Positions 20,593-31,680 of a stretch of DNA of 64,000 nt are shown piece after piece. Each line of letters opens with the position of its first letter. Position 1 is the first letter of the stretch. Made by a program: the position numbers and the translations under genes. The DNA lies in the NCBI GenBank assembly GCA_021234155.1, contig JAJEKV010000072.1:6367676-6431675 (forward strand). The letters run 5' to 3'. The notes beneath the pieces were generated by a model. The model did no database searches. It was given only the letters and a program-made list of their open reading frames with translations, and had not been told where the DNA came from. The stretch comes from Isoetes taiwanensis. Lineage: Eukaryota > Streptophyta > Lycopodiopsida > Isoetales > Isoetaceae.

Positions 20593-20891
20593 ACAAGTAC
20601 AAGGTCTGCAACACACCCACAAGAATGTGAAATTCTCCATCACTTTTCTCACCATGACTTGTGCACAAATGAAGACGATGTTGTAGGGTCCCCACCTCCT
20701 CCCATAAATGTTGTGACACATGGGTTTGCAGAATTTCAAACAGCAATAAGATAAATGTTTGACAAGACACCTAGTCAACACAATCAAGCAACAACATCCT
20801 ACGGCCCATCACCTACATTTAACACTGTCCCTCCGAATTTTTCGGGTACTGTGTCACGTGGTTTATTTTCCTAGAGGAGGTCATTCCTAGA

Positions 20892-23396
20892 GTGGAACTC
20901 TCATCAGAGGATAAAGACCCTGACAAGGAACAACGAGATTACATGTTCTCTAACCAATCTTCAAAGAAATTCAAAGTAGATTTCAGCTTGAGAGCATGTT
21001 CTTCCGTAAGAAGAAGAAATCTGATGGACGAGCAGAAAATAAGAAAAATTCTCAGAACTACATGCTGTTCATTGGGATGCATTAGCAAATTCAACGTGGC
21101 TAAACTTCGTGCAATTAGAGACCATTACAGTTCTATGACAATTTCAGAACAGAATGCCTACTTGGCTTATCATGTAAGACCAGACAGGCACAACTTCTTG
21201 CACTATATCAATCGGCAAGAAGTGTGTCAAAAATGCTTCATGGTCGTGCACCGCCTGGGTTCCTCCAGAATGTCTCGAATACATAAACGATTAGACAAAA
21301 GCCCTAGCATTGATGACCACTATGGGCCTGGAAAAATTGTAACAATGCATGCCCTAGCTGTTGTGGCATGGATGGAGAAATACTTCAGAGAAACGTGTGA
21401 AAAATTGCCAAACAGCAATATGTATCACTTGACAGATAACATCACAAAAAAAGATGTTTTCAAAGAATACAAAGAGACATGCAGTCAGTCTCAGCATATC
21501 TCTTATTCACATTTCACTAGATTGTGGAAAACTGAATTTGGTCTTGTAAAAATTCCTCGAAGACACAGAATGTCTGTGTGCTCAACGTGTGCAGAACTAA
21601 AGAGTCAGAAAGAAACTGCAAGGACAGAGCTCGAAAAAAGTAAGTTCAAGTTCTTCATTCTCGTACTTGCATCATGTAATTGTTTTGACCTGCTTCCTTC
21701 AACAGACATTGTGCAACAAAAGCTTGCTAAACACCGTGACCAACAAGCAGCTGAGAGAAGGAAGCTTGCTAAGCATAGGAAAAAAGCTCTTGAGCGTCCA
21801 TTTGAGTACATGTCCGTTGTGATTGATGGAATGGATCAGAAAAAGACGACTCTACCTCATTTCTTGAACATTCCAAAAGATGTGCCAGAAGAATGCTTTG
21901 TCAAGGTCCACCTCGTAGGGGCCATGGACTTCAATGGGAGTCTAAAGTGCAAAGTCTTTTTAACATATCCTAATTTGCATGGTGATCCAAATCTCACAAT
22001 TACAATTCTTAACAAGGTTCTTTGTGAGCAACAACAGTTACCACCAGTGCTCTACCTGCAACTTGACAACACTACCAGGGAGAACAAGAATCAAACACTC
22101 TTTGCTTACTGTGCCATGCTAGTGGAGCTGGAGATTTTCAGAAAAATAAAGCTTGGATTCTTACTAGTAGGGCATACACACGATCAAATAGATCAGATGT
22201 TCAGCAGGTTTTCAGTGCGTCTCAGAAGAAAAAAAGCTTTTTGTCTTCCCACTTTGGTTCGTATCATTGAAGACTCTTACACTCCCATGCCAGTAGTTGA
22301 GCTTCTAAAGGAGACTGCCGACTTCAGGGAATTTGTTTTCTCTCAATGTGCAAACAGAGAACAAGCTGTGAACAAGCTAAATGACATTACGTTTCAACAT
22401 CACATCAAATTCTACTTGAAGAATGGAGAGAGCCTTTTGCAGGGAAAGAAGTACACTACAACTAAAGGGTGGAGTCCGGTAGAGGGATTACGCTTCCTTA
22501 AATCTGTTCCAGACACTAGTTCCATGGAACGTGCTGAGCAGCTTCCTCTAAAAAATCCAAAAGTGTCAAAGCAGCAAAAAAGTACCCCAGTCACTTCCTT
22601 GAAATCCATTGAAAATAGAATTTCCACGGGTTTTAAGTACTTCACTGAAGAAGATCAAATGTGGTGGAGAGGCTTCTTTCTAGAACAAAAGACTATGATT
22701 CAGAACCTAGCTCTGAGGCAGTTGCAAGAACCTTTTAAGTGGTCTAATGCTTTCCACCAACCGCAGGACCAGGCAGGTCAAAGCATTGCTGCAGTAGCAG
22801 TTGCAGTACATGAAGATGAGGACCGGGTCATGTACCTCGGACCAAGATGCAGGAATGAACCTACAGGTAATGTCACAGAAATTACCAAAGGTATGTTGAT
22901 TGCTCTTCCGACTGAGGAGGATGACAAGAGGAGACATTTTTGGATAGCCAAAGTACTTGACACAATCAAAGAGGAAGGCCTGGTAACAAAACTCAAGATT
23001 TATTGGCTTGCTACACGTTCAGAAAATGCTTTTGAAGGTAGGTATGAGCTAGAAATGAGAAGTCAAGGAAAGGGCAAAAAGGCCAAGAAAGTTGGATGCA
23101 GGGATGAGCTAGACTTACGACAAGTGAGTATTTTGTGCTATGATTTCAAATTGAAATCAGACAATCGTTTACGCCAGAAAACAATCAACTTGCTTAAGAA
23201 GGCTTGTAACTATGAAGAAGAAGATGAAGAAGAGGTTGGGAATGCTTCACCGTCTGTTGATAGTGATGAGGAAGATAACTCAAGCACTTCCTCAAGTGAC
23301 AGTGAAAGAAGTGAAACTGACGAAGATGGCATAAACGAGCATGAAGATGTCTTAGATCCCTCTCTTATCACTCCTCACACTTTTGCACATAACTGA
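20892..23396 (+). CDS. DUF7869-type protein, probable transposase
   Basis: An open frame of more than 830 codons. An in-frame 66-bp intron (21640-21705, GTAAGT...CAACAG) is likely, giving about 810 residues. The N-terminal part has Cys pairs (TCCSLGC, VCQKC, VCSTCAEL) suggesting zinc binding. The central part has DGMDQ, then QLDNTTRENKN, then VGHTHDQIDQMFSR. I recall this order from proteins annotated DUF7869 in plants, oomycetes and animals, and it resembles an RNase H/DDE layout. Near the C-terminus, MLIALPTEEDDKRRHFWIAKVL resembles the usual tail domain, followed by an acidic Ser-rich end. No ATG lies in frame between the TAA at 20820 and 20943, so the 5' end must be spliced (acceptors at 20874 or 20890) or start at ATG 20943. 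It is the longest intact ORF in the window. Confidence 0.82.
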   Translation: MELSSEDKDPDKEQRDYMFSNQSSKKFKVDFSLRACSSVRRRNLMDEQKIRKILRTTCCSLGCISKFNVAKLRAIRDHYSSMTISEQNAYLAYHVRPDRHNFLHYINRQEVCQKCFMVVHRLGSSRMSRIHKRLDKSPSIDDHYGPGKIVTMHALAVVAWMEKYFRETCEKLPNSNMYHLTDNITKKDVFKEYKETCSQSQHISYSHFTRLWKTEFGLVKIPRRHRMSVCSTCAELKSQKETARTELEKSKFKFFILVLASCNCFDLLPSTDIVQQKLAKHRDQQAAERRKLAKHRKKALERPFEYMSVVIDGMDQKKTTLPHFLNIPKDVPEECFVKVHLVGAMDFNGSLKCKVFLTYPNLHGDPNLTITILNKVLCEQQQLPPVLYLQLDNTTRENKNQTLFAYCAMLVELEIFRKIKLGFLLVGHTHDQIDQMFSRFSVRLRRKKAFCLPTLVRIIEDSYTPMPVVELLKETADFREFVFSQCANREQAVNKLNDITFQHHIKFYLKNGESLLQGKKYTTTKGWSPVEGLRFLKSVPDTSSMERAEQLPLKNPKVSKQQKSTPVTSLKSIENRISTGFKYFTEEDQMWWRGFFLEQKTMIQNLALRQLQEPFKWSNAFHQPQDQAGQSIAAVAVAVHEDEDRVMYLGPRCRNEPTGNVTEITKGMLIALPTEEDDKRRHFWIAKVLDTIKEEGLVTKLKIYWLATRSENAFEGRYELEMRSQGKGKKAKKVGCRDELDLRQVSILCYDFKLKSDNRLRQKTINLLKKACNYEEEDEEEVGNASPSVDSDEEDNSSTSSSDSERSETDEDGINEHEDVLDPSLITPHTFAHN

Positions 23397-23726
23397 GTCT
23401 TAGGAAAAAAGAAGTAAATTTTGAATGTGAATATGAAGATTTTATCTTCAATTTTGAAAATACTACTATTTCAGCTGTAAACTTCACTTCAATTTTTGGT
23501 TAAAATTTGTGTTCTCTTAAATTAGAGGTTTGCTCCAAAAAGACAATTTAGGTAAATTATAATTGCTAAAAAAAGTGTCACTTTGACATAGTCAATTCTC
23601 TGTTTGGAGAAAAAACTTGGTGATTTTAGGGGGGTCAAAATACATTTTTATGCCCTTTTTTTTTAACACCTCATTTTAGCCATTTTTTGCAGAAAAATAG
23701 GGAATCTTCAAGGAATATTCCTTTTG

Positions 23727-23749
23727 CTCCCGTTTCAAATGCAATCTTG
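23727..23749 (-). repeat. Right terminal inverted repeat of the transposon
   Basis: Read inward from 23749 on the minus strand it starts CAAGATTGCATTTGAAACGG, differing from the left repeat at one base. TTAA follows outside at 23750-23753. Just inside, AAGGAATATTCCTT forms a palindrome in the position where the left end carries its own different hairpin. Confidence 0.82.
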
Positions 23750-23753
23750 TTAA

Positions 23754-26264
23754 TTGAACAAATTGATGCCTATTATGCCTATTAATAACGTAGACAATAT
23801 TATCATAGTTCGCACCATGGAAAATGGCATTTCGACTGCAGTAGAGAATCTAGCAAGCAAGAGTTTTTTGATACTCATCTTCTTATTGAAGCCCATAAAT
23901 CCTGGACTGCATTGAATGGGGAAAAAAATGACATGTTGCAGATAGCAGATTAAAAACATGCATGAGTAGCAGAATTGAATGTCAAAAGAGGACCTGAAAA
24001 GCAGAAATACTCATAAATTTTAAAGATAAAATCTGTGGAACAGAACTAGAAATGTGACACTTTCTAGATATAAGCTCAGATCCAAAACTGAGTTTGATCC
24101 TAAAATAGGCGAAACATCACCAAGAAGCAGAATGTAAGCTCCGTAAAAAATACCAAAACATACTGGTCAAATAAGGCCCTAATCACAAATAAGTCATGAC
24201 TTGACAACAAATTACCTTTCTAGAGAAGATTCCAAGTTGTCACACCACATGTCTATGGATAAGCCTCTGCCTTGAATGCCTAAAGAAAATGACAATGATA
24301 CTATGAATTCATGGTGTCACAAACTGGCATCATAGATTAGCACTATTAGAATGATTTACCATGCGACCAAGAACCCAACCTTCAGTTTGAAGAATTGTTT
24401 GGGTGCTTGCCCTATGTAACCATCCACAAATCAAGAATGATAATGCTGATTTGAAGCTAAAATTGCTGATGGATGGCTTCTGTATACAAATAACCTCTCT
24501 GTCTTTTCATTTGCCTGGTTGCAGTGAAAATTGCTAAGCCCTGCACATAATGCACACATAAACCTGTGAAGAAACTCGGATAAACACCTGCAAAAGACTG
24601 AAACTATAAATCACCTACAAATCTAGAAAACTCCCAACTTTATTCTTTCTTTCTTGTCTGTGTCGATTACGAACAAAGCTCATGCATTTTGCTGATTTGC
24701 ATGTTGCAGGCCCTTGCATGCCATTTGAAGGTAACATTCAACATTCTCAACATTATCAACATTCAACATTCTATTCCTTCCAAGTGATTTAGCGCTAACG
24801 CAACTATTGCAGCTGTATACTCTGATCTTTCACAGCCAGCCAACATCTAAAGATGATTCAATCTCGATTTTATGGTCAATACCTTGTCATAGCATTTTAC
24901 AAATGATAGTCCAAGTGATTTACCCCTTTTTCTCTTATTCTTCAGCCTATAATCTTAGTCCTCTAGGCGACTTGAGCATAGGTTTAAGGAAAACTGGCAT
25001 CAACATGAATGTTAGTAGAATGGCCATCCTAGATTTGGCCATGGCCGTTCCAAAACTCCACTGCAAAATCTAAACGTCACATTTAGAGGAGGGAATCGAT
25101 CCTGATGAGTAGCTGAACTCAAATGGAATAATAATTAAAGGAAAATAATGTCCCCAAAATTACCCGTGCCAGAATTACAAATTTTCTGATCCCAAAATTT
25201 TGCATTTTTGCTGGATTTTAATGTCTTCAAGCAGCCGAAAAAAAGAGGACACCCACCCCTAAAAACATTAAGTAGATAAACAATAATAGGATCATTCATG
25301 CAACTTATTAAGAAGGGGTTAAACCCCCTTGCAAGTCAGGGCTCAAATTTGACGGCTTTCACGCCTGTTTTTGGCATTTTTGCCTGTCAAAACAAGCAAA
25401 AATAAAATTTGTATTGCAAATGAAAGGTAGCCAATGACCAAATGCCTGTCATGCAGAAGGTCCACCAAAATACATATTTGTCATTTGAAAAGCTAGAAAT
25501 TTAAATTCTCCTGTCATTTTTTTTTATTTTCTTATCTTTTTATAAATAAAATGATATAATATATAGGCCCATATACAAAAATGTATGATCCATCCAAACA
25601 ACCTTTAATAAATTAGACACCATCCAACCATTGAAAAAGGGGAATACTAGCTTGCATCAGCCAGGGAATTGCCAAGGAATCGGCCAGGGGCCATTCTTGG
25701 GCTTATACTTGGGCTTATGCTTGGCAAACAACACTGCTATTCTTGTGCTTACACTTGGGCTCTTTGATTGTTCTGCATCAAGACTTTTGAAACCACCACT
25801 TCTACAAATCTATCTCATCTATTCATTCATGGAGCAAGATAAAGACAACGTAAGTAAGTTCAAATTAGATCATTTGCTCTACATTATTGTGATTTCTTGC
25901 TTTTTCGTGCTCCTTGCATTTTCGTAGTTTTCTATTTTTTATTATTGCGGTGGCTTCTTTAAGCTAAAAAAAGAAGGAAAGCCAATCAATGTAGATCTGT
26001 GCTTTCTTTTTGCAAATTCTCTAATAGCATAGTTGCAAGCTCAGACTCTCAAACGCAGCAGCAGCCCGACATAGTTCTTGAGGAGACCATAGAAATTATA
26101 GAAGGTTCTTGTAACGTACAGAAGAACATACATATTGTTGATGTACATTTAAAACGGTTATATTATTACGAGTTTATAATAGACTTTATAATTGTTTTTT
26201 TTTTTTTTTACATAAAAAATAGTTTCTGTCATTTGGGATTTTTGGCTTGCATTTGAAAGGTTAA
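23754..26264. other. Gene-free stretch right of the transposon
   Basis: No gene is recognised. A 30-bp piece of the duplicated oxidase flank recurs near 25285-25314. 'gcctgtcatgcagaagg' near 25445 recurs near 26707. Open frames at 24807 and 25631 are hydrophobic or unremarkable and lack family features. Confidence 0.45.
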
Positions 26265-26691
26265 GGGCCAGATTCCACTATCGGCAACGGCATTTGGAAG
26301 CAAAATCTTAACTGCAGCTTCCTTCTGTGACCTAAGATAGGCGATGATTCCACTCACGGCAACGGCAATTCGTTCAAAAATTTAAAAAAAAATCAAACTT
26401 GGCAAAAATCTACGGCATCTGCTCTCTACTTGGCAGAAATCCAGCCCACGGCAATTATCATAATCTCAAAGTGACGGCGGTGCTCCCCTGATAGTTAACC
26501 GAGTGTTTTGCAATTAGATGTGAGAGTTTTCAGTTTTGAGGGCAGCCTTTTGCTAACTGCTAATTGCCGTAGTGGAATCATCATCCAAGCTTCAAATTTG
26601 AGATGCCATCAAAGGATTGGTGTTCAGTTAATCAAAGGATTGGTGTTCAGTTAATTGACACGCCCATAACTGTGCCAGTGGAATCTCAGCC
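26265..26691. mobile_element. Tourist-like (PIF/Harbinger) MITE, 427 bp, with nested inverted repeats
   Basis: The left end GGGCCAGATTCCACT and the reverse complement of the right end, GGCTGAGATTCCACT, form the outer inverted repeat. Both sides are flanked by TAA (26262-26264 and 26692-26694), fitting the 3-bp TWA target of PIF/Harbinger. An inner pair (about 26343-26370 and 26562-26586) repeats TGATTCCACT...GGCAATT in inverted orientation. A 23-bp tandem duplication near 26611-26655 lies in the right half. No ORF. Confidence 0.72.
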
Positions 26692-26759
26692 TAAAATTGA
26701 AAGACTTCCTGTCATGCAGAAGGCGTAAATTTTTTGTGCTTGTCACAAGAAAATTAGGA

Positions 26760-26923
26760 ATAGCCTTCAAATTTGTGCACTGGATGATGACCCACCTGCC
26801 CCAACGGTCAGCCATGGTAATAGTCACCTGCACATGCATCTTCCACGCAATGGCAGTCCCACCCTTAGAAGCCCCAGAGATGGCAACCGCAGCAGCGTAT
26901 TGCAGCCCAAAAATATCCAACAG
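26760..26923 (-). mobile_element. Distal part of the inverted 5' segment of the GC-rich L1 (endonuclease fragment)
   Basis: The minus strand reads LDIFGLQYAAAVAISGASKG, GTAIAWKMHVQVTI and DRWGRWVIIQCT, the middle of an L1 endonuclease (GG-x-A-x-x-W then D-x-x-GRW). It is GC-richer than the AT-rich L1 beside it. It picks up where the endonuclease start at 31842-31690 stops, so I read it as one segment split by insertion of the AT-rich L1. Its inner end also meets, by protein logic, the start of the forward segment at 32265 (GIVNVYAHNSARQ). Confidence 0.6.
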
Positions 26924-27327
26924 TTTTTTTTTTTTTTTTTTTTTTTTTTTTGAAAGTAAGAGTTGGTTTTATCATTAATTATGAAATCTCAAAATACATA
27001 GCAAAGGTATGCTTTTAGAAAAAGCATATCAAAAATATATAGTCAAATCCAGCAAGTGATAATAGAAAGTAAAATAGATTCTGCACACTGAGTAAGAAGG
27101 TCGATCAGCAATCAGCAGCCACCCTTAAAAGGATGAATTGGTAGAAGATAAGAAGTAAGAAGCTTTTCTGGAACTGAACCGATTTCCCGAAGCAGAACAA
27201 GCTTGCTAAGGGTTCCGGAAAAATGATGAACCTGCCAAAAAGTAATCCACCAAAAGAGTAAACCAGATCTAAATTAGATAAAAGCCAGAATATGCTTCTT
27301 AGAGAGATGGCCAAATGGAAAGGGAAT

Positions 27328-27792
27328 TCAACAATGATCAGAGAAGTATGAGTTGAAATAGGCATTAAAGGCATCGGTGGAGCCAAAGAAGTATTGATCA
27401 AGGGGCCAATTATTGTAATAACAGAGTCTGAACATGTCCTTGTCCTCCAGGAGAATCAGCAATGATCCATATAGATCAGCCAGTAGCTTATGACTGTAGT
27501 ATAGTGTTCTGTATCTTGATAGTTGAGCCTCTGTGAGAATGAGATTATTGGCTGAAAGAAATTTCCACAAGCAATGGATCTGGACAACCTCCCTGCAAAA
27601 TATACTTGCCCACAGATCTTCACTCTCCTTCTTGTACCTCATATGTCCTCTTTTCATCAGAAATGACTCCATTGAGGTGGCTATGTCATTTTTCATGACT
27701 TGATCCTGAGATGTCTGGCTAAATGGTGAGTTGCTGGTATCAAATTTCTTACTTCCTTCTCCTCGTAGAAAATTAAGATACTCTAGGATCAT
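27328..27792 (-). CDS. Small downstream ORF of the AT-rich L1
   Basis: 154 codons from ATG 27792 overlapping the end of ORF2 by 20 bases in another frame. The protein is charged with aromatic residues (KRGHMRYKKESEDLWASIF) and ends NSYFSDHC. I recognise no domain. It could be a true third ORF, a frameshifted continuation of ORF2, or chance. Its length in AT-rich DNA argues mildly against chance. Confidence 0.4.
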   Translation of the reverse strand: MILEYLNFLRGEGSKKFDTSNSPFSQTSQDQVMKNDIATSMESFLMKRGHMRYKKESEDLWASIFCREVVQIHCLWKFLSANNLILTEAQLSRYRTLYYSHKLLADLYGSLLILLEDKDMFRLCYYNNWPLDQYFFGSTDAFNAYFNSYFSDHC

Positions 27793-30700
27793 CAGAGAGA
27801 AATAAGTTAGAATCTACAACATTTAAATTTGAAGCAAACAAATCATAATGACCCCTATACAAACCATAGTCCTCCCATTTCCTGTCAAAATTAGCTCCAA
27901 ATTTCTTTTTATGTGCTGTAGCAATGGTCTCAAAATCAAACTGAAAGTGCAATTTAATCCAGAATATGGACACATTTTTTTTACCATATAACATCCGATT
28001 CCTTGCTTTCCAAATGTTCCAAAGGGCAATATTAATAATTGAATTGACAAATTTATCATCATTATTCATAAGGGACATAAGATCCCCATTAATTAGAATC
28101 CCAAATTTGTCAGAGAACCAAGACCAGAAACCATTCAGGGTGCTACAAAAGAAAATATGGCACATGTCCTCAGGCCTGTTACAAGCTAATGGGCAATTAG
28201 TAGAAATATTGGGGTTTCTTCTAGACATGGAGACCAGATTATTCAAACTACCATTAGCAATGAGCCAGATGAAGTATGAGATTTTTGGAGGACAATAAGA
28301 ATGCCAGACATTATGAAATATTCTCTTGAGTTGATCATAGCTAATGGACCATTTCACCATAGCTTTACATCCATCAATATTGGAGGTCATAGCATTGTAA
28401 ACATTTTTCACTTTATAATCTCCTTTTTCATTTATCCTCCAGTCACTTTTTCCGGAGTTGACAGATAAGTTTGAGAGAAAGGGTTTAATGATAGCATAAA
28501 TTTTCTTATCAGATGAAGTGCCCCTGATAATACCTTTCAGTCTAGTCCAAGACATGATTCTTCCATTTACAAACATATCTCTGATATAAACTACACCAGC
28601 CTCATGCCATTTCTTATGAATCCTTGGGTGCTTGATAGCAAGTACAGGAGAATTAGGCTCAGCCATAATGGGATTCCAAAAGATTGGCACATCAGCATGA
28701 AGCTCATCTCTTTTAATAAAATGGAAATTAGGAGAGATAGCATTCCAAGCTTTGATGAGATTTTGCATAAGAGGGGAGATGCTGGGGCCTGGTTTCAGTT
28801 GACTGAATGCAGAATGGGGAAGCAGATGCTGAACTGAGGGGTGACCACAGGGGTGACTTTGAGAAATCCAATATCTGATAAAGATATAAGCAGGAGATTG
28901 ATTCCCATGAATTGCTTTCCAAATAAGCTTGCCAGCAAGAGATTGAGCTTGAATAAAAAGATTCTTGCAACCTAAACCTCCAGATACTTTAGACTTGCAT
29001 ATGGAATTCCAATTAACCAAGTGACTTCCCTTCCAGATGAAATTTCTAATTATCTTCTCGAGCTCCAAATAAACATACTTTGGAGCTACAAGAACTGTGG
29101 AAAAGTAGACATGAGAACTGGCAAGAACAGCATTGGCAATGATAGTTCTACCTGCAAGAGAGAGATAATTCCCATAGTTGTTCAACTTCTTTTTGATTCT
29201 CAAAATAATAGGGTCCCAAAGACCTTTGATGCTGTGGTTCATAGCTATAGGTAATCCCAATAATTTAGTTGCCTGATTAATAGGAAGGACGTTAATACCA
29301 GCTAGAACTGGAATACTGAGATCACCAATGATCATACTCTTATTCAAGTTCAAATGGATACCAGAGGCAGCAGAAAATTGTCCCACAATCTTAAGAAAGA
29401 GATTGATATTTTGAAGATCAGCATCAAGGAAGGAGAAAGTATCATCAGCATATTGAAGAATGGATATACTATCATCAGAATTTGGAAGATTTAAACCTTT
29501 CAACTGAGCAGTATTCTGATAATGCAGAATGACCCTGGTTAAGAGTTCAGCAACCACAAGGAAAAGGTTAGGGGCCAGGGGACATCCTTGTCTAACTCCA
29601 CATGAAAGAGGAAAGAAGCCAGAAAGAACACCATTAATGAGAACAGCAGAATTGGACCTAGAGTTTAAGCCATGAATTAGATTCATGAGTTTGGGATGGA
29701 ACCCAAGTTTAGACATGGCAAAATCTAAGAAATCCCACCTTACTGAATCAAAAGCCCTTTTAAAATCCAGCTTGAGAAGAATGCAGTTTTGATTTGAGAT
29801 CTTGTTCCAATGCAAACCTTCCATAGCAGCCACATAATTATCTAAGATATACCTATTTGGAAGAAAAGCTGATTGATTATGGCTAATGTTCCTTTGAAGG
29901 AAGCTTTTGATTCTCAGGGCAATGATCTTAGCACAAATCTTGTATGTGGTATTTGTGAGAGAGATGGGCCTCCAGTCCTGAAACTTAGAAGGATGATCTA
30001 CCTTAGGAATCAGAGAGATAAATCCACTAGAGATAGAAGGATGTAGATGATTATCATTCCAGAAGGCATGGACAAGGGAAGTAACATCAGTTTTGAGTAT
30101 ATCCCAGAACTTGATGTAGAATTCTGCTGGTAGGCCATCTGGTCCAGGAGATTTGCCTTTGCTGAAGGAATTGAGAATTTCATAAATCTCATTTTGAGAT
30201 GGAATAGCAGTAATAGCTTCATCCATTATTTCACTAGGATTTGGAAGAATGGAATCCACAGTGGAGATAAACTCATTGGCTTCAGTAGCCATGTTGGGGG
30301 GAATTGGCTTGTCACTAAAGATATTCATATAACTGCTCTTGAAGAAATTTGCAATCTCAGAATGTGAACTATAAATATTACCATGATCATCAACAGTCTC
30401 AGCAATGGAGTTTCTAAGAACCCTACTTTTTGCAACTCTGAAGAAGAATTTTGAAGAGCCAGAGTCCATATCATTAGTATACTTAATTTTACATCTAATA
30501 GCTGAACCCTTAGCTTCCATTTCCTCAATATTCTTAATTCTTCTCTCTAAGATATCCTCCCCTACATGAAGATTATAGTTAGAGGGATCATTCTGTAGAA
30601 GAGACCTTATATTCTTCATATACACTAGGAGCTGATTTTTTTCTCTACTTCTCTCCTCTTTGATGATTTTAGACTAATTTTTAATCCACCCTTTGATTTG

Positions 30701-31600
30701 TTTAATCTTGGAGTAGAAACATTTCATAGAAGGCATTTGACCAGCAACCACATTTGAATTACTGGAGATAGTCTCATAAAAGGATCTGAATTGATAGCAG
30801 AAATTCTCATTCTCCAGCAGGGAAGAATTGAATTTGTAAGGTGTGCTCCCTTCTCTTTTAATGCTGATGACATGAGAGGTATGAAGGAACTGAGGCTGAT
30901 GATCAGAAATGGAAGTTCCTTCATCACTTGTAACATAGCTATTGTCCCAGAATGCTGCAGATGGATTGGAGACATAAAATCTGTCCAGAGTACAGAAAAC
31001 TCTTGCTTTATCTTTTTGTTTGTTCGACCAAGTATAGGTAGCAGTAGAGGAGGGGATATAGATCAGATTATTATCAGCAATAAGAGTATCCCAATTTTCC
31101 CTTTCAGTTCTGGACATATTGATTTTATTACCCAGTTTAAGATCTCAAGATGGAGTATTATTAAAATCACCAGCAATGATCCAGTTTTCAAGAGATTGAG
31201 AATCCAACCAGGAGTTCAGTTCAGCCCAAATTGGTTCTCTATCTTTGGGTGAAGTAGGAGCATAGACATTGATAATACCAAATCTGGAATTGGAGACCGA
31301 GCAGATCATGGCTTGCCAGGCTCTTGAGGGATTGTTATAAAAGGAAGAGTGATTGATATCTTTTTTCCAGATAATGGCCATTCCACCACTTGCTCCAGAA
31401 GAGCTGATCCAAATAGAGGTAGAATTAGGATCAATCCACTCCCCTAAGTTAGTACATTCAAAGGAGGGAAGCTTAAGTTCCTGAAGGATAATGATGTCTG
31501 CATTATATTGCCTGATTTGAGCAATGGCTCTTCTCCTTTTTAGAGGCCCTTTAATTCCTCTGAGATTCCAAGAAAGAATCTTCCTATCAATGAGAGAAGA
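27773..31600 (-). pseudogene. L1 ORF2: endonuclease, reverse transcriptase, zinc knuckle
   Basis: The frame begins around IDRKILSWNLRGIKG (apurinic-type endonuclease start) and continues with IIILQELK, SGGMAIIWKK, NVYAPTSP, IAGDFNN and SISDHQPQ. The reverse transcriptase has FISLIPKV, DWRPISLTNTTYKI, KLDFKRAFDSVRWDF, GVRQGCPLAP and the catalytic YADDT. The C-terminal zf-RVT has CPLACNRPEDMCHIFFC. The whole stretch of about 1,275 codons is one frame broken only by TGA at 31147-31145 and TAG at 30676-30674. That suggests a fairly young copy. It would drive target-primed reverse transcription if intact. Confidence 0.9.
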
Positions 31601-31680
31601 GGGAGACAGAAGGAAAGAAGGATCTATAGCCTGATCTTTCTGGATTTTCTTTTACTTCTAGTGTTTTGAGCTAGAGTTTT

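Larger units (their letters stand above)
15776..23749. mobile_element. DNA transposon (7,974 bp) with DUF7869-type transposase and ParB-methyltransferase genes
   Basis: The ends are 23-bp terminal inverted repeats (15776-15798 and 23727-23749) matching at 22 of 23 positions, starting CAAGRTTGCATTTGAAACGG. Each is bordered outside by TTAA (15772-15775 and 23750-23753), which could be the target duplication. Weaker similarity continues about 70 bp inward: both ends later carry AAGATTCCCT then an A-rich run and ATGGC. Two divergent genes share about 280 bp of promoter. TTAA duplications are typical of piggyBac, but the encoded protein does not look like a piggyBac transposase, so superfamily placement is open. 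The methyltransferase gene is partly decayed in this copy. Confidence 0.8.
26924..31680 (-). mobile_element. AT-rich plant L1 LINE, near complete ORF2, poly(A) at 26924-26951
   Basis: A 28-T run (26924-26951) marks the poly(A) tail of a minus-strand non-LTR retrotransposon. ORF2 runs from about 31600 to 27773, followed by an overlapping 154-codon ORF and an untranslated tail. The 5' end near 31680 lies in what looks like a basic ORF1 tail (TRSKRKSRKIRL, then stop), so the copy is 5'-truncated. It interrupts the endonuclease of the GC-rich L1. A target-site duplication could not be matched convincingly. Confidence 0.85.

Noticed and set aside
15776-23749. Classification of the large transposon as piggyBac from the TTAA flanks
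   Set aside because: The encoded protein shows DUF7869-like motifs rather than piggyBac transposase features; TTAA could also be part of an AT-rich border.
25323-25515. Possible third hAT-type MITE starting CAGGGCTCAAATTT
   Set aside because: The matching right end near 25495-25513 fits poorly and the flanking 8-mers do not match.
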